From: Kitagawia praeruptora
Taxonomy: Eukaryota; Streptophyta; Magnoliopsida; Apiales; Apiaceae
Direction of reading: 5' to 3'
Length of the DNA: 64,000 nucleotides
Assembly (NCBI GenBank): GCA_037693485.1
Contig: CM075346.1
Coordinates: 125,972,001-126,036,000 of the forward strand
A program made the translations under genes and the position numbers. Below are positions 24,238 to 37,000 of the stretch, in pieces (within the stretch, counting starts at the first letter, position 1; the number at the start of each line of letters is the position of its first letter). The notes beneath the pieces are model-generated. The model was not told the origin of the DNA. It saw only the letters and a program-made list of their open reading frames with translations, and searched no databases.

Positions 24238-24365
24238 CTTTGGTTGTGAGTATCCATTTTTTTGGATATAAGCTATCTATGATGTATCCATTTTTTTCAA
24301 AAAATAATGTGTTTTGATGATGTTCTTCTTTGTTCTTTATATAAAGTGTTCTCTATGGAGTGCAA

Positions 24366-24367
<2 letters not shown>

Positions 24368-24427
<60 letters not shown>
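24368..24427. repeat. (AT)n microsatellite
   Basis: About 30 uninterrupted AT dinucleotides. Confidence 0.95.
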
Positions 24428-24428
<1 letters not shown>

Positions 24429-26550
24429 TATTTATTTAGAACATCGTAAATGGTATATAATCATATAACCAAAATTTCAACCTATTGAATCCAAATTTAA
24501 ATATAAACTTTTAGCAAAAAAAAAATTAAATATAAACATATTTAATACAAATACAAATATTAATATGTATATTTATTTATTTCATGTATAAAAATTTAAA
24601 TATAAACATATTTAACCAATTTTTTTTTATTTATAAAAAAAAAAAGTACTTGTATGCCTCAGTGCATGTGTCATATGGGTCCTGTTTGGAATTTTTTTTT
24701 TCTTTAAAAAATAAGTTACTTATTCTGAAAAAATTAGGTAAAGATGTACATTTTCTGAAATAAATAATTTATTTTTGCAAGATAACGAATGTTAAATTCA
24801 TCATACACATTTTTTTTTCAGAAAAAGGTATGTAAATATAAATGTTTTTTTGAAATAAGTAACTTATAAGTTATAAATAAGAAGGAAAATGCTAGAGGTA
24901 CCAAAAAATTGTTACCAAATGATGTGTTATATTTTAACATAGTTTCTAAATGCAGGTCAGAAATTCTTAATGCAGTTTTTTGAAATTACATTATTAACCT
25001 TCCTAATTTTTTGTGCAAAAACTAGAACATTTAATCACTACCTTAGTTTTCTGTGTGCTTTTTGTAACATCGGTACAGTACACCTAATAAATATAAAATA
25101 ATGCATATTTTTTTGTATGAGTACTGTTCGAGTAACATTATTTATTTTAATATATATTAATTATTTCTATCGTCTATTTAATATGGAGAAATGATTTTTA
25201 TTATTATAATTATTATAATTAATATTTCAATGCAAACTATTTAAGTAATCATATTTTTAAAAAACCTTTTATAAAAAAATTATATATTAGATAAAATATA
25301 GTAAAACCTCGTTACATTAATACTCGATATCACGATAAATTAATATTTTCAAAACATATTATTAGTCCCAACATAAGGACGACAATATAAATTAAAATTT
25401 GATCAATTAATAACCTCTATAAATTAATAAAATTCAACTATCTCAATAACATTAAATTAGAGAAATTTTATTTTAAGAATATCAAAAATACGTATTAATG
25501 AAAGTAAAACAATTTTTATATTATTGGATATACTCAGTACGTTGTGTTGTGTTGTTGTTTTTTTTTTTTGTATTAATTTATGATATTAAATATTTAAAAT
25601 TGAAAATTTGTTAAGGATATGACATATAAATTTAAGATAAACATTATTTCAAAGAAAAAATTATAGATAAATTTATAATTATTTAGTTTTTGTGACTTTA
25701 TTACTCAGGTGATATAAGAGGTTGTTGATATGAATTTCTGTTGCTAGTAGTACTATTTAATGTCCACACGCCTAATGAGCAAAGCTGCTATGAATATCTC
25801 ATTTAATACATAGGAGGGTTTAGATGTAATTTCAGTCAATTGTATTTAGTAAAGATGAATTGCATTTAGCATCACCCTTTTTTAATTGGTTATAGTTGCA
25901 ATGGGCGCCGCCAGGGCCATCCAATAAAAATATTTCAAAATGACAACTAACTAGTGCCTTATCATTTGATACCCAAATCAAATCACGTGTAACAGTGGAA
26001 GTCATTGGCGATGGATTCAGAAATGGCACACTACCTACTACCATAGTACTCAAGCACAATCAAACAGTCAATGTACATGTTGCGGCAACTTCAACGTATG
26101 AAAATCAGGAGGCTCGTAAAAATCTAGATCTTAATAGACTTAATGCACCTTTTTTTCTTGGTTGATCTGCTTACTTTGAAGTTCGAACTAATTCAAAAAC
26201 CGACTACATGCAGAACACTTAGGCCTGTTTGGATTGAGGGTTGGGGAGGGATGGGTTGGGTTGAGTTAGAATGGGATGGGTTAGGTTGGGAAGGGATGGG
26301 TTGGGTTGAACCCTTACCATGTTTGGATGTAAGGGTTGAGTAATGAAGGGTTCAACCCTTATCTTATTTGGATGGAGGATTAGGTTGAGAAGGGTTATTC
26401 TAAATTTTGGTTCGGAAATATTTTTTTCATAAATATTGGTTCAGAAATATTTTTTCCCGAAATATTGGTTCGAAAATATTTTTTCCCGAAATATTGGTTC
26501 GAAAATATTTTTTTTCGAAATATTGGTTCTGAAATATTTTTTCCCGAAAG

Positions 26551-26750
26551 AGAAAAAAGGCCCTGAGGTTACCTCAGGAGAGTTACCTGAGGTAGCAGTG
26601 TAAATATTTGTGGTATTTTTGTAAATATTGAATTTTTTAAAAAAAAATCCTGTAATTACAATTATACCCTCGTGCATTAATATGGAAAATCTATGTTATC
26701 TCAGGTAATTTTCCTGAGGTTACCTCAGGAACATGAAACCCTTTCCCGAA
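26551..26750. mobile_element. Small inverted-repeat element (MITE-like)
   Basis: CCTGAGGTTACCTCAGG, itself a near-palindrome, occurs at both ends. It belongs to arms of about 33 bp that match inverted at roughly 28 positions. The insertion interrupts the GAAATATTGGTTC repeat. Exact ends are unclear, because the possible TSD TTTCCCGAA is also part of the host repeat. Confidence 0.55.
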
Positions 26751-27451
26751 ATATTGGTTTGAAAATATTTTTTCCGAAATATTGGTTCGGAAATATTTTT
26801 TTCAGAAATACTGATCCAGAAATATTTTTTTATTGTTGTTATTTATTAGGAAATATTTTTTTTATTATTGAAATATTTTTTTAACCATGTCCAACACCCC
26901 AAATTGGGGTGTTGAAATGCTCCCTCATTTACATTATATTAGAACCCTCTCCTAACCCCTCACCAACCACTATAAACCCAACCATCCATTTTAAATTTCT
27001 ATCCAAACAAGGGTTGTAAAATTTGAACCCCTCCCAACCCAACTCATCCCTCCCCAACCCCCGATCCAAACAGGCCCAGTTTCCCCTAGGAATTGATTTA
27101 GTTGAGGTACGACTATTATGTTTCCCCTAGGAATCTCTTCCGAAAATATTTTTTCCATAAATATTACATCTAAAAATATTTTTTCTTGTAATATTTTTTT
27201 TTGGTATTTTTTTTTTCAAAAGTATATCAATTAATTACGTAATATATATAAAATACAAAATAATAATCAAAATAAATTATATGCTTATTACTGTTGTTTA
27301 TACATGATCGAAAAAAAACAAATTAATTAAACAATGTCCAACACCCCAAATCGGGGTGTTGAAACACACCCCCATTTCCATTATACTAGAACTCTCCCAA
27401 CCCTTGACCAACCCTATAAACCCAACCCTTGACCAACCCTATAAATCCAAC

Positions 27452-28027
27452 TAAGGGTGTTCGCGGGTCGGGTTGGCCGGGTTGATAACGTTTTTGTAAC
27501 CCAACCCAATTAAATCGGTTTCAAAATTTTTAACCCAACCCGTAAAAAATAATTTTATAACCCAACCCTACCCATTATATATCGGTTTGGGTTGGGCTGG
27601 TTCGGTTTGAATGGGTTAAATAATTTTATAAAAAAATTAAACTACACAAAGTAAAGCTCATTTTGAGAACTTAAGTAAAATTAAATTATGTGTAATCTAG
27701 GATTTTATTGTTAATATTTAATTTAATTATTGTTATAATTTTAGTAATGTAAATTACATCGTAAATCATATGCATACACGCCATATGTAATCATACATCT
27801 ATAAATAAAATTATATTAAATTATAAAATAAAGAATATATATTAGATCGGGTTGAGTTGGGTTGGGTTGGCCGAAAAAATATAAAACTCATACCCAACCC
27901 ATTTAAATCGGTTTGAAAATTTTCTAACCCAATCAAGTATCGGGTTTTTTTTTATCGATTTGAACGGCCGAAAAAAGGGTCGGGTTGGGTCGGTTTGATC
28001 GGTTTGGTGAACCCATGAACACCCCTA
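27452..28027. mobile_element. Non-autonomous hAT-like element (576 bp), 8-bp TSD
   Basis: The ends are TAAGGGTGTTCGCGGGT and, inverted, TAGGGGTGTTCATGGGT. AATCCAAC flanks it at 27444-27451 and 28028-28035. The subterminal parts are arrays of CCCAACCC/GGGTTGGG and CGGTTTGG variants. No ORF. Confidence 0.88.
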
Positions 28028-28085
28028 AATCCAACCCTCCATTTTAAACTTCTATCCAAATAAGGGTCGTGAAATTTGAACCCCT

Positions 28086-28150
28086 CCCAACCCAACCCAA
28101 CCCAACCCAACCCAACCCAACCCATCCCATCCCATCCCATCCCATCCCTC
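28086..28150. repeat. (CCCAA)n(CCCAT)n pentanucleotide minisatellite
   Basis: About seven CCCAA units followed by about six CCCAT units. Confidence 0.9.
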
Positions 28151-28180
28151 CCCAACCCGCAAACCAAACAAAGCCTTAGT

Positions 28181-29024
28181 TTCCCCTAGGAATTGATTAG
28201 TTGAGGTACGACTATTAAGTTTTGACGAGTTACTTGTTCGTTAATTATACAGGCAGGATTAAGTTTCTTACATTATGCGATATATTCACAATAAAAACTA
28301 CATAATTCGTTAAAATTGTCTATATTCTTTAGGGTAGTACTCCAGTGATACCAAAATTTATTATCAAATAGCATTAATTACTTGGCAAATATTTTAATTG
28401 ATGGATTTTCATGTGAATGCAACAAAGTCCACAATTATTATTTGTATAGTAGGCAATCAATTCATGATACGTGATTTTGGAATCCGTTTTGGGAACCAAT
28501 TTAGAGCCTTTAGCATTTTCCATATTCGTTATTGCGGTAAATTGTATTTATCACTTAAATATGAAAATTAAAATTAATTTAAGACCCTCTTCCTCTTTTT
28601 TTTTCCTAAGCTTTAAGATGTACTTGGATTAATGGATTCCCCTCACACAGTCACACTTGTCATTTTCATTTATTTTTCTTAGACCGATCTTGCCTATTTT
28701 TTTTTTTGGAAGAATGAATCCAACATTTTTAATATCAATGTAAATTTTCTATAACCACATGCTATTTTAATATGCTCAATGTAACATCCCGTATTTTTTA
28801 TAAATATTTTTAATTATATTATTTTATATTAAGGATTAGAAAATATTAATTAGATAATATTTATACTGGTTTATGTGTAAATAAATGTTTTTTTAGTAAT
28901 TAGGAAATCATCCTCATCCACTTCATTTCGTATGATTGATCGAATTAATTTGAAATAATTAATAATGAATCACTTAAAAAATACATATAATATTAATTTA
29001 TAAAGATGTTAACAAGACTTAAGC
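28181..29024. other. Intergenic; possible old LTR start at 28780
   Basis: TGTAACATCCCG at 28780 resembles the 5' end of some plant Ty3/gypsy LTRs, but no matching 3' end or TSD was found, so it stays a guess. Nothing else was recognised. Confidence 0.3.
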
Positions 29025-29856
29025 ACTAACGTTATGGTTCTAAAAATCCCCGATTTAGCCGATTAATCCCCGATTAATTCTCTGTAAGGTAATTAGTCGA
29101 TTCGATTTTTGAAATCCGATTAATCCTGTAAATTTATTTAAAATAATATGTTTAATTGAAAATTAGACTAATGTACTAAATATTACTAGCGTAAAAGCCC
29201 ATGCAAGACACGGGCACTAAACTGATTTCTCGTCCAAAATTGTATATATATTCAATTAATTTATAATTAAAAATATGATAAACGATAAATTTCAATTTAT
29301 ATAATATTTTTATAATTATTTTGTAATTTTGCATACCAACTTTTTATATTAAATTTTGAATTATTTTTTAACTCAATTTTAAAATTTTCTAAATATTTCA
29401 GTTGATGTTAACTATGATAAAACGACCTTAATTACCCATGCATGCATGTATATGAAATTCACAATCAAATTTTTTGATTTTATCGTATACTGATCTAAGT
29501 ACTCAACCATTATATATTATATTAATCAATTTCATATCATGTAAAAATTCGTAGGTACCATACTTTATTGTCGAGTTATAGTCTAATTGATCATTATAAA
29601 TAATTATTGTAATTTTTTAATATTTAGGATTTAAAATTTATATCTCTTTTTGATTTTATTGAATGTTAATTATGTTACTTTTTATATATAACATAGATCA
29701 TATTTTTAGAGTTCTCATCTTTTTAACATAATTTTAATTATTTTTCGTGTATGTTTAAATATTTATGTTTTTAGACCAATCATATATTTAATTCGTTGAA
29801 AGTCTAAATAGTTGGTCGACAAAGACCTCTTAATAGAAGTCACATATTTAAAGTTT

Positions 29857-31032
29857 TGTTAGGTCCGGAATAACGTAGAAGGGGGGTTGAATACGTTATT
29901 TAAAAATATTTCGATTTTCGAGATGTGAAAAATGAGGTCAACAACTGAATCGAAATAAAACAATTGGTTCGGGAAAATATCTTTGAACTGATAAAAACCT
30001 AAGGGGTGTTACAACTTCTAATCCAACGGATTAGCTTCAAAAACTCGAACACTCCTAAGGATAGTTTAGGCACGAGGACCTTCTATCCGACACTTCCTGA
30101 AAGCGGGCTAAGCCGGCTTTCCTACTAGATGGACTGTCTAGCAGCTTACACAGAGATGATATAAGAGAGAGAAGAGAGAGTTGTGTGTTGAGGTGTTTTT
30201 TGAAATGAAATACAACAGGCCTATTTATAGATTTTAGAAAGTCACTATGCTGCACTATTCACGTGGGCCCCATCTGCATAGTAACCACTATTCCACCAAC
30301 CAAAACGCGTATGTTGAAAATTTTCATCTCATGTGGGCCCCACCAGCCACTATTTGAACAGTACTATTCACGTGGGTCCCACCTGCATAGTAACCACTAT
30401 TTGCATAGTAACTACTATTTGCATAGTAACCACTATTTGCACAGTAACCTGCATAGTAACCGCGCATAGTAATCTTGCATAGTAACCGCGCATAGTAACC
30501 GTGCATAGTAATCTTGCATAGTAACCTTGCATAGTAATCGTGCATAGTAACTTTGCATAGTATTACTATTTTTGGCTGCTTCTTTTGGGCTTCTCTCTTC
30601 TGTTTCAAATATTCTGCTTGAGATATTATGTCTGTCCTTGATCGTCAATAGGCTTTGGCAATTCTTTCTGTGAATTAAAGTGTTGATCCTTCTCTTATGT
30701 GCTGACACTTAGTGCACTGGTCTGGTTCACAAGTGACTAGCACTGATCTTGATCTTCACACCTTCGTTACATTCCAATTGATTAGCCTGCAACAATATCT
30801 TCAAATAATATAAATACATGGAATCTTTTGGCCCTTCAACTGAATCATCTGTACATCTTATTCTGTCACTGAGGCTTGATCATGTTAATGAACTTCTTTC
30901 AGCGACTTGATCCTTGTCGGTGCCTGTTCTTCAAATTTCACGATCCCTGTATAAAGTTAATATTATTTATCTTTTATCCTAGTTGAGTTATATATGTCCT
31001 CTATTACATATTACATTACATTATGCTTTACA
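29857..31032 (-). repeat. 3' LTR of the Sirevirus
   Basis: 1176 bp, TG...CA on the plus strand. It carries the same short CATAGTAACC repeats (30380-30560) and TATA box as the 5' LTR. Confidence 0.95.
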
Positions 31033-31047
31033 ATCTCCCCCTATTTG
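31033..31047 (-). promoter_or_regulatory. Polypurine tract of the Sirevirus
   Basis: The minus strand reads AAATAGGGGGAGAT immediately before the 3' LTR, the expected primer site for plus-strand DNA synthesis. Confidence 0.8.
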
Positions 31048-31246
31048 ATTGTTAGGGTTTGACAAGCAAATACCTAGAGGATGACTCAACTGATACAAAT
31101 AAAATACAAAGATAAATAATATTAAAGTACATTCTGGATCATATATACATTTTCCAGATTTCCAAGTGCAAGACAATTGTTCCTCTAGACTGAACATATT
31201 TTCAAGTTTGCCTTTGCTTTCTTTCCACATAGCACGAATATTCCAA

Positions 31247-33352
31247 TTAGCTTTTCCTTTCCCAAAATAAAGTTAAATCTGTGTCAACAACCTTTTCCTT
31301 GCCCTTATTACGCCTAGTAGCTTCTTGATCATCCACCTTCTCCCCCTCAGTTGGGTTATCCTCCAGAGTAGTAGGATGTGGAGTTGGTAAATTAGACGAA
31401 GCTGTCTTCCCCAAGGAATGAATTGCATGACTAAACTGGGATGCCATGGAACTTAATTGAACCTGGAATGCATCATGTTGAATAAGTTGCAAATTTTTAA
31501 TTTCTGCAATGGACTTACAGATATTTTGCAACTCTTTCTCCATTGTTTGGACCCGTGTAAGGAGTCTGCTATATTCCTTTCTGGTTACAGGTGCATGTGG
31601 TTGAGTAGGTTGCTCACTCGTATGTTCTGCAGGTGTTTCACTCAACACTCTATATTCACTCGGTTTAGTGGTTTGGGTTACACTTACATGTTCTGTTGGT
31701 GTTTCCCTCAACTTTCCTCTAGAGCTTCCACCGATATGTGTACCTGCAAATGAAATCATCCTAGCCCCTTTTTCAGAGGTCACGGATGGTGCAATGAAAG
31801 TTCGTGAGCTTCCGTCCTCGCGTGAAGCGAGTTGCCGACCACTGGTAAAAAGTGGTAAATCTCGAAAGAGATCCAGAGATTTTCCCTCTGGGAGGTTAAA
31901 CTTGAATTGATTAAATGGCACAAAACCCAAGTTTCCCTCGTACGTCTGTGAAGACACTTGGTTCATAAAAGAACCACCCACCAATGGATCATTCCGTAAA
32001 ATGGAAGATTCACCAGCAGTTATTGAGGTAGGTAATTCCACCTCGGATGCCTGTGAAGGCATTTGATCTTTTGAAAGATCATCAACCACTCGTATGTTCC
32101 GTGAAATGGAACTCAAGATAGTTGCTCCCGTCAATTCAATCTCATTTACATTTGCACTCATTGGATAAGAAAGAATTGTTTCACTAACAGTTGCAGTTAC
32201 CTCAGGTTCATTTGGTTTACTTCTTTTAGAATGAGGTAGAGCTGCTGATGTTACTAACTCCTTATGTGGTGCTGCTGAGGCACTATCTCCCTCAATAATG
32301 TGGATGACTGGTCGTTTAAGTGACAATTGAGGTGTAAGAGTTTGTTGTGTTTGTGTTTGCATTTGTAGAATGGGCTCTTCGACCTGTGTTAGAGTCGGTG
32401 GGATTTCCTGCTCTTGGTCGGGTAAGATCGCCACTGGGGGCTGTAGAAACTGTATTTCCTTTGACACAATAGGGAATACAGAGGTTGGAATAGCAGGGAT
32501 TGAAATATTACCTTGTCGTATACCTGCTCTCACTGGTCGTGGTAACAACGGAAGTGGGACAGTCTTTAGATATTCAGTTAGGACTGTAGGCACATCCGTA
32601 TATTTCTTTTTGCTTATGTAATTAATTACATTCGTCTTCATGGAAGAACATTCCACCTTTTGACCATTTTCCAAGCGTACCCTGTCTTCATCATTCAAAA
32701 AATCATTCAATATTAATTGTAGAAACCTTGGATATAGACATTTGACATTTTGAGTCTGAACATCTCTTGTTCCCAAGCGTTTCATTTTTAAAATGATTTG
32801 ACCAAGCACTATTTTTCCAAAATTAATCCTCAAATTATTGGCGACCGCATACCCTATTATTTGAATAAATTCAGGTATTCGATCTTGATTTGTTCTATCT
32901 GAGGAAAAAACATGGTTAAGAGTGTGAAAGAAGAAATTCCAATACTGGGTTAGAAACGTTCTAGATAGATTACCAGTATTGAAATTGCCATCTTGGTACC
33001 TTATAAAACGAAAGAACATTTCAATCTGTTCAGGTGTAGGATCAGAAACGAGATTTTCCATAGGAAAATGAAGAATTCGATTAACATCTCGTTCAGTGAC
33101 CCTAATCGACCTACCAAATAGTCGATATGTGAATGCACACCCATCCTGTCCAGAAGTGTTAACCGCACTGCAATATAGTTCACACAATGCATCATGGTTA
33201 AGCCGCACCTGTGTAACTAAAGCATAGCGGATTAATGAATGTTCATTCAGAAATTGTGTCCAAGCCCGAAATTGCTCATCCTGAATGGTTTCGATTTGCT
33301 GAATAGAAACAGGATTAACTTTAGCAATTAAAAAGCTTCCCTGCAATGCCAT
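31247..33352 (-). CDS. Sirevirus third ORF (envelope-like position), 701 aa
   Basis: Starts at ATG 33352-33350 (MALQGSFLIAKVNPVS), although the frame is open a little upstream. It lies 0.7 kb after pol, where Sireviruses carry their extra, so-called envelope-like ORF. The first 240 residues form a globular-looking domain (FRAWTQFLNEHSLIRYALVT, then LFGRSIRVTERDVNRILHFP) that resembles domains in plant transposon-encoded proteins of unknown function. Residues 250-590 are Pro/Thr/Ser-rich and low complexity. Around 590-650 is a likely coiled coil (LLTRVQTMEKELQNICKSIA). The C terminus is charged. I see no signal peptide and no clear membrane helix, so true envelope function is not supported. 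Its role is unknown. Confidence 0.75.
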   Translation of the reverse strand: MALQGSFLIAKVNPVSIQQIETIQDEQFRAWTQFLNEHSLIRYALVTQVRLNHDALCELYCSAVNTSGQDGCAFTYRLFGRSIRVTERDVNRILHFPMENLVSDPTPEQIEMFFRFIRYQDGNFNTGNLSRTFLTQYWNFFFHTLNHVFSSDRTNQDRIPEFIQIIGYAVANNLRINFGKIVLGQIILKMKRLGTRDVQTQNVKCLYPRFLQLILNDFLNDEDRVRLENGQKVECSSMKTNVINYISKKKYTDVPTVLTEYLKTVPLPLLPRPVRAGIRQGNISIPAIPTSVFPIVSKEIQFLQPPVAILPDQEQEIPPTLTQVEEPILQMQTQTQQTLTPQLSLKRPVIHIIEGDSASAAPHKELVTSAALPHSKRSKPNEPEVTATVSETILSYPMSANVNEIELTGATILSSISRNIRVVDDLSKDQMPSQASEVELPTSITAGESSILRNDPLVGGSFMNQVSSQTYEGNLGFVPFNQFKFNLPEGKSLDLFRDLPLFTSGRQLASREDGSSRTFIAPSVTSEKGARMISFAGTHIGGSSRGKLRETPTEHVSVTQTTKPSEYRVLSETPAEHTSEQPTQPHAPVTRKEYSRLLTRVQTMEKELQNICKSIAEIKNLQLIQHDAFQVQLSSMASQFSHAIHSLGKTASSNLPTPHPTTLEDNPTEGEKVDDQEATRRNKGKEKVVDTDLTLFWERKS

Positions 33353-34060
33353 TTTCAAAAACTTTGAGGAAATTCAAAAACAAGGGTTAGTGCGTATAAC
33401 AAGAATATGAAATCCGCTCTAAAAACCACCAGCTAGATTGAGATATCTTTCCGGTCAAAGCTTGAAATATTCAGCAATTGTGTGTGTATGCTATGTATAT
33501 CTGAAAATTGATGATGTTAAACACAAACAAAAACTCATCATTTATAAGGTTTCAAGTATTAGTGGGTTAGGTGTAATAGTGACAGGTTATGTTTGAAAAA
33601 TAACACCGCTCCATAATTTCTCACCTAACTACCTAATTAGCCGAAAAAACATCTTATCACCGAAACCTGTCGGCCGAAAAAACATCTTATCGCCGAAACC
33701 TATCAGTCTATACACATACACATATAATACTTCTAATTATTATGGATTTAAAAATAATCACACAGTAAATCAAGAATTAATCCACAATAATCAGATAAAC
33801 TCACAATTAAATAGACATAAAATTAACAAAATATCATTAATTGATATATGTCAATAAAATATTTATTTAATTATGCTACAATTAACTCAATTATTTACTA
33901 ACTAATTACCATAAAATATAGCATTTATAAGCGTGGTAATTAATATAGAGATACCTATAAAAAGAGGACTGAATGCAAAACAAATTCACAAGTACTAAAC
34001 ATATGGACATTTAAAATACATGTGAACTTATAACAAATTGCAGTTATTGATTATCCAAAA
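33353..34060 (-). other. Spacer between Sirevirus pol and third ORF
   Basis: About 700 bp, AT-rich and non-coding. It includes two copies of a CCGAAAAAACATCTTATC block at 33641-33700. It may contain the leader or promoter for the third ORF, but no specific signal was identified. Confidence 0.4.
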
Positions 34061-37000
34061 TTAATTAGACAGATTTAACATCCCAAGTTCACCAACTAAC
34101 CTGGAGAAAGTGGATTCATCCAGTGGTTTAGTAAAGATGTCTGCAATTTGTTGATCTGTAGGAACAAAATATAATACCACAGTTCCATTCATGACATGCT
34201 CTCGTAAGAAATGATACCTGATATCAATATGCTTAGTCCTGGTGTGTTGAACTGGATTGTTGGCAATGGCAATGGCACTCGTGTTGTCGCATAGAATTGG
34301 AATTTTGTCCAACATGAGTCCATAGTCCTGAAGTTGATTCCTCATCCACAGGATCTGAGCACAACAACTACCTGCCGCAATGTATTCTGCTTCGGCTGTT
34401 GAGGTAGATACTGAGTGTTGCTTCTTGCTGTACCAAGATACCAACCTTCTTCCTAGAAACTGACAGCTTCCAGAAGTACTTTTCCGGTCAATCTTACAAC
34501 CTGCGAAGTCAGAATCTGTATAGCCAACTAGGTCAAAACCTGTTCCTTTAGGGTACCAAATCCCAAGATTGGGGGTTCCCTTAAGGTATCTGAAAATACG
34601 TTTAACAGCTATAAGATGTGACTCTTTAGGGTTAGCCTGGAATCTAGCACATAGACAAGTTGCGAACATAATATCTGGTCTACTAGCAGTTAAGTACAAG
34701 AGAGAGCCGATCATACCTCGATACTTCGTGATGTCAACTGACTTACCAGATTTGTCTTCATCAAGCTTGACTGCAGTTGGCATCGGGGTCTTGGCAGTAG
34801 CTGCTTCTTCCATCCCATACTTCTTCAGAAGATCCTTTATGTATTTTGATTGGCAGATGAAAATACCATCAGGCTTCTGAACAACTTGAAGTCCAAGGAA
34901 GAAGGACAACTCACCCATCATGCTCATCTCGTACCTACTCTGCATTAGCTTAGCAAATCTCTTGCATAGCAAATCATTAGTAGAACCAAATATTATATCA
35001 TCCACATATACTTGCACCAGAATTATATCATTTTTATGCTTTTTATGAAAGAGAGTTTTGTCGATTATACCTCTTGTAAAACCATTTTCAAGTAAGAACT
35101 TGGAGAGAGTATCATACCATGTTCGAGGGGCTTGCTTGAGACCATAGACAGCTTTGAAGAGAAAGTACACAAAACCTTCAAATTCCTTGTCTTCGAACCC
35201 AGGGGGTTGTTCAACATAGACTTCTTCCTCTAGATCTCCGTTCAAAAATGCACTCTTCACATCCATCTGAAAAACCTTAAAGTTGGAGTGTGCAGCAAAT
35301 GCTAAGAACATCCTGATTGCTTCAAGCCTTGCAACTGGAGCATAGGTTTCATCATAATCAATTCCCTCTTCTTGAGAGTAACCCTTTGCTACCAATCGAG
35401 CCTTGTTCCTCGTAACAATACCATTTTCATCCAGTTTATTTCTAAACACCCATCTAGTGCCAATTACAGATTTACCTTTTGGTCTTGGCACCAGCTTCCA
35501 TACTTTCTGCCTTTCGAACTGATTGAGTTCTTCCTGCATTGCAGTTACCCAATCTGGATCATCAAGAGCTTCATCAACCTTTTTAGGTTCAATTTGAGAT
35601 AAAAATCCTGCGAAATTGCATTCATTCTGTGTTGCTCTTCTAGTCTGTACACCCGTGTCCGGTTCACCAATGATCTGTTCAAAGGGATGCGCTCTACTCC
35701 ATACCCTTTGTCTCGGCAGATTTGATCTTGATGATTCCCCAAGTTCATAATTGTGTTGAGTGTGATGACTAGTAGATCCAAAATCATTGTTTGCTCCTCC
35801 TGAGCTGTTGCTTTCAGAGTTTGAAGAATCATTAGCAGCAGATGTTTCTTCACTTGATTGGGGGTCATCGTTCACTTGCTCCCCCTCAACATGTGCTGCT
35901 GTCTGATCTACTGGTATAGATTGAACAATAGAGTCTGAAAGAGTATCAGAATTTTGTAGATCAGCATTTATTTCTTCATTCTCAAATCTCAGCTGGTCAT
36001 GTTCATCAAAGTCTTCAAGTCCTGTTATCTTCTTATCATCAAAAGACACATGGATAGATTCCATGACCACTTTTGTTCTCAGATTGTAGACTCTGAATGC
36101 TTTTGTGGATAGTGGGTATCCAACAAAGATTCCTTCATCAGCTTTTAAATCAAATTTGGAAAGCTGTTCTGGATGAGTCTTAAGAACAAAACATTTACAT
36201 CCAAACACATGAAAGTACTTCAGGTTCGACTTCTTCTTTTTCACCAGCTCATATGGTGTTTTACCATGCTTGTTTATGAGTGTAGCATTCTGTGTGAAAC
36301 AAGCAGCTTGTACAGCTTCAGCCCAGAAGTAAGTTGGCAGCTTTGCTTCATCAAGCATGGTCCTTGCAGCTTCTATGAGAGTCCTGTTCTTTCTCTCTAC
36401 TACTCCATTTTGTTGTGGAGTTCCAGGTGCAGAGAATTCTTGCTTTATTCCATTTTCTTTACAAAACTCTTCCATGACTACATTTTTGAACTCAGTGCCA
36501 TTATCACTCCTTATGATTTTCACTGTATGCTTAGATCCTTTGTCCAGTTGTCTGACATGCTCTGTTAAGATTGATGCAGTTTCTTCTTTCTTGTGCATGA
36601 AATATACCCATGTATATCTGGTGTATTCATCAACAATAACCAAAGCATATCTTTTCTTTCCAATAGACATTATATTTACTGGACCAAATAAATCAACATG
36701 CAATAAGTGATATGGCTCAAGAATTGAGGATTCAGTCTTACTTTTGAATGAAGTTTTCCTTTGTTTTGCCTTTTGACATGAGTCACATAGGCCATCTGGA
36801 GTAAAAACTGATTTGGGCAATCCTCTCACAAGATCTTTCTTTACTAGCTCATTAATGCTGTTGAAATTCAGATGAGAAAGTCTCTTGTGCCAATCCCAGC
36901 TTTCTTCAATTGATGCTCTACTCAGTAGACAGATTGCAGAGCCATCAGAGTTTGTTGAAAGCTTGGCTTCATAAATGTTACCATGCCTGTATCCCTTCAG

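Larger units (their letters stand above)
23787..26200. other. AT-rich region, no gene recognised
   Basis: Contains a two-copy 72-bp tandem repeat (24094-24237) and a TA microsatellite (24368-24427). An open minus-strand ORF (24237-23842) covers the tandem repeat but has no recognisable family. Another small minus ORF at 26059-25832 is also unrecognised. Confidence 0.4.
26220..28180. repeat. Duplicated GGGTTGG/CCCAACC-rich TIR repeat
   Basis: The left end at about 26222 (GGCCTGTTTGGATTGAGGG) is inverted-repeated at 27040-27075. A second, diverged copy of the right half (from about 27330) ends near 28177 (CAAACAAAGCCTTAG). In both copies a hairpin CAACACCCC-AAA-TYGGGGTGTTG is present (26892-26914 and 27339-27361). 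After both right ends the sequence TTTCCCCTAGGAATTGATT and its continuation is shared, so the right half was duplicated together with flanking DNA. Between them are repeated GAAATATTGGTTC blocks (26405-26560 and 26745-26885). I could not assign the family. Confidence 0.6.

Noticed and set aside
26441..26884. ORFs on both strands with repeated KYF/NIF motifs
   Set aside because: They are produced by the repeated GAAATATTGGTTC blocks.
30375..30565. Regularly spaced short repeats that could suggest a CRISPR array
   Set aside because: Spacing is 10-18 bp, there are no spacers of proper length, and the array sits in the U3 of a plant LTR.
30324..30708. ORFs with repeated YYARLLCK-type peptides (also at 40261-40645)
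   Set aside because: They are translations of the short LTR repeats, occur identically in both LTRs, and have no independent support.
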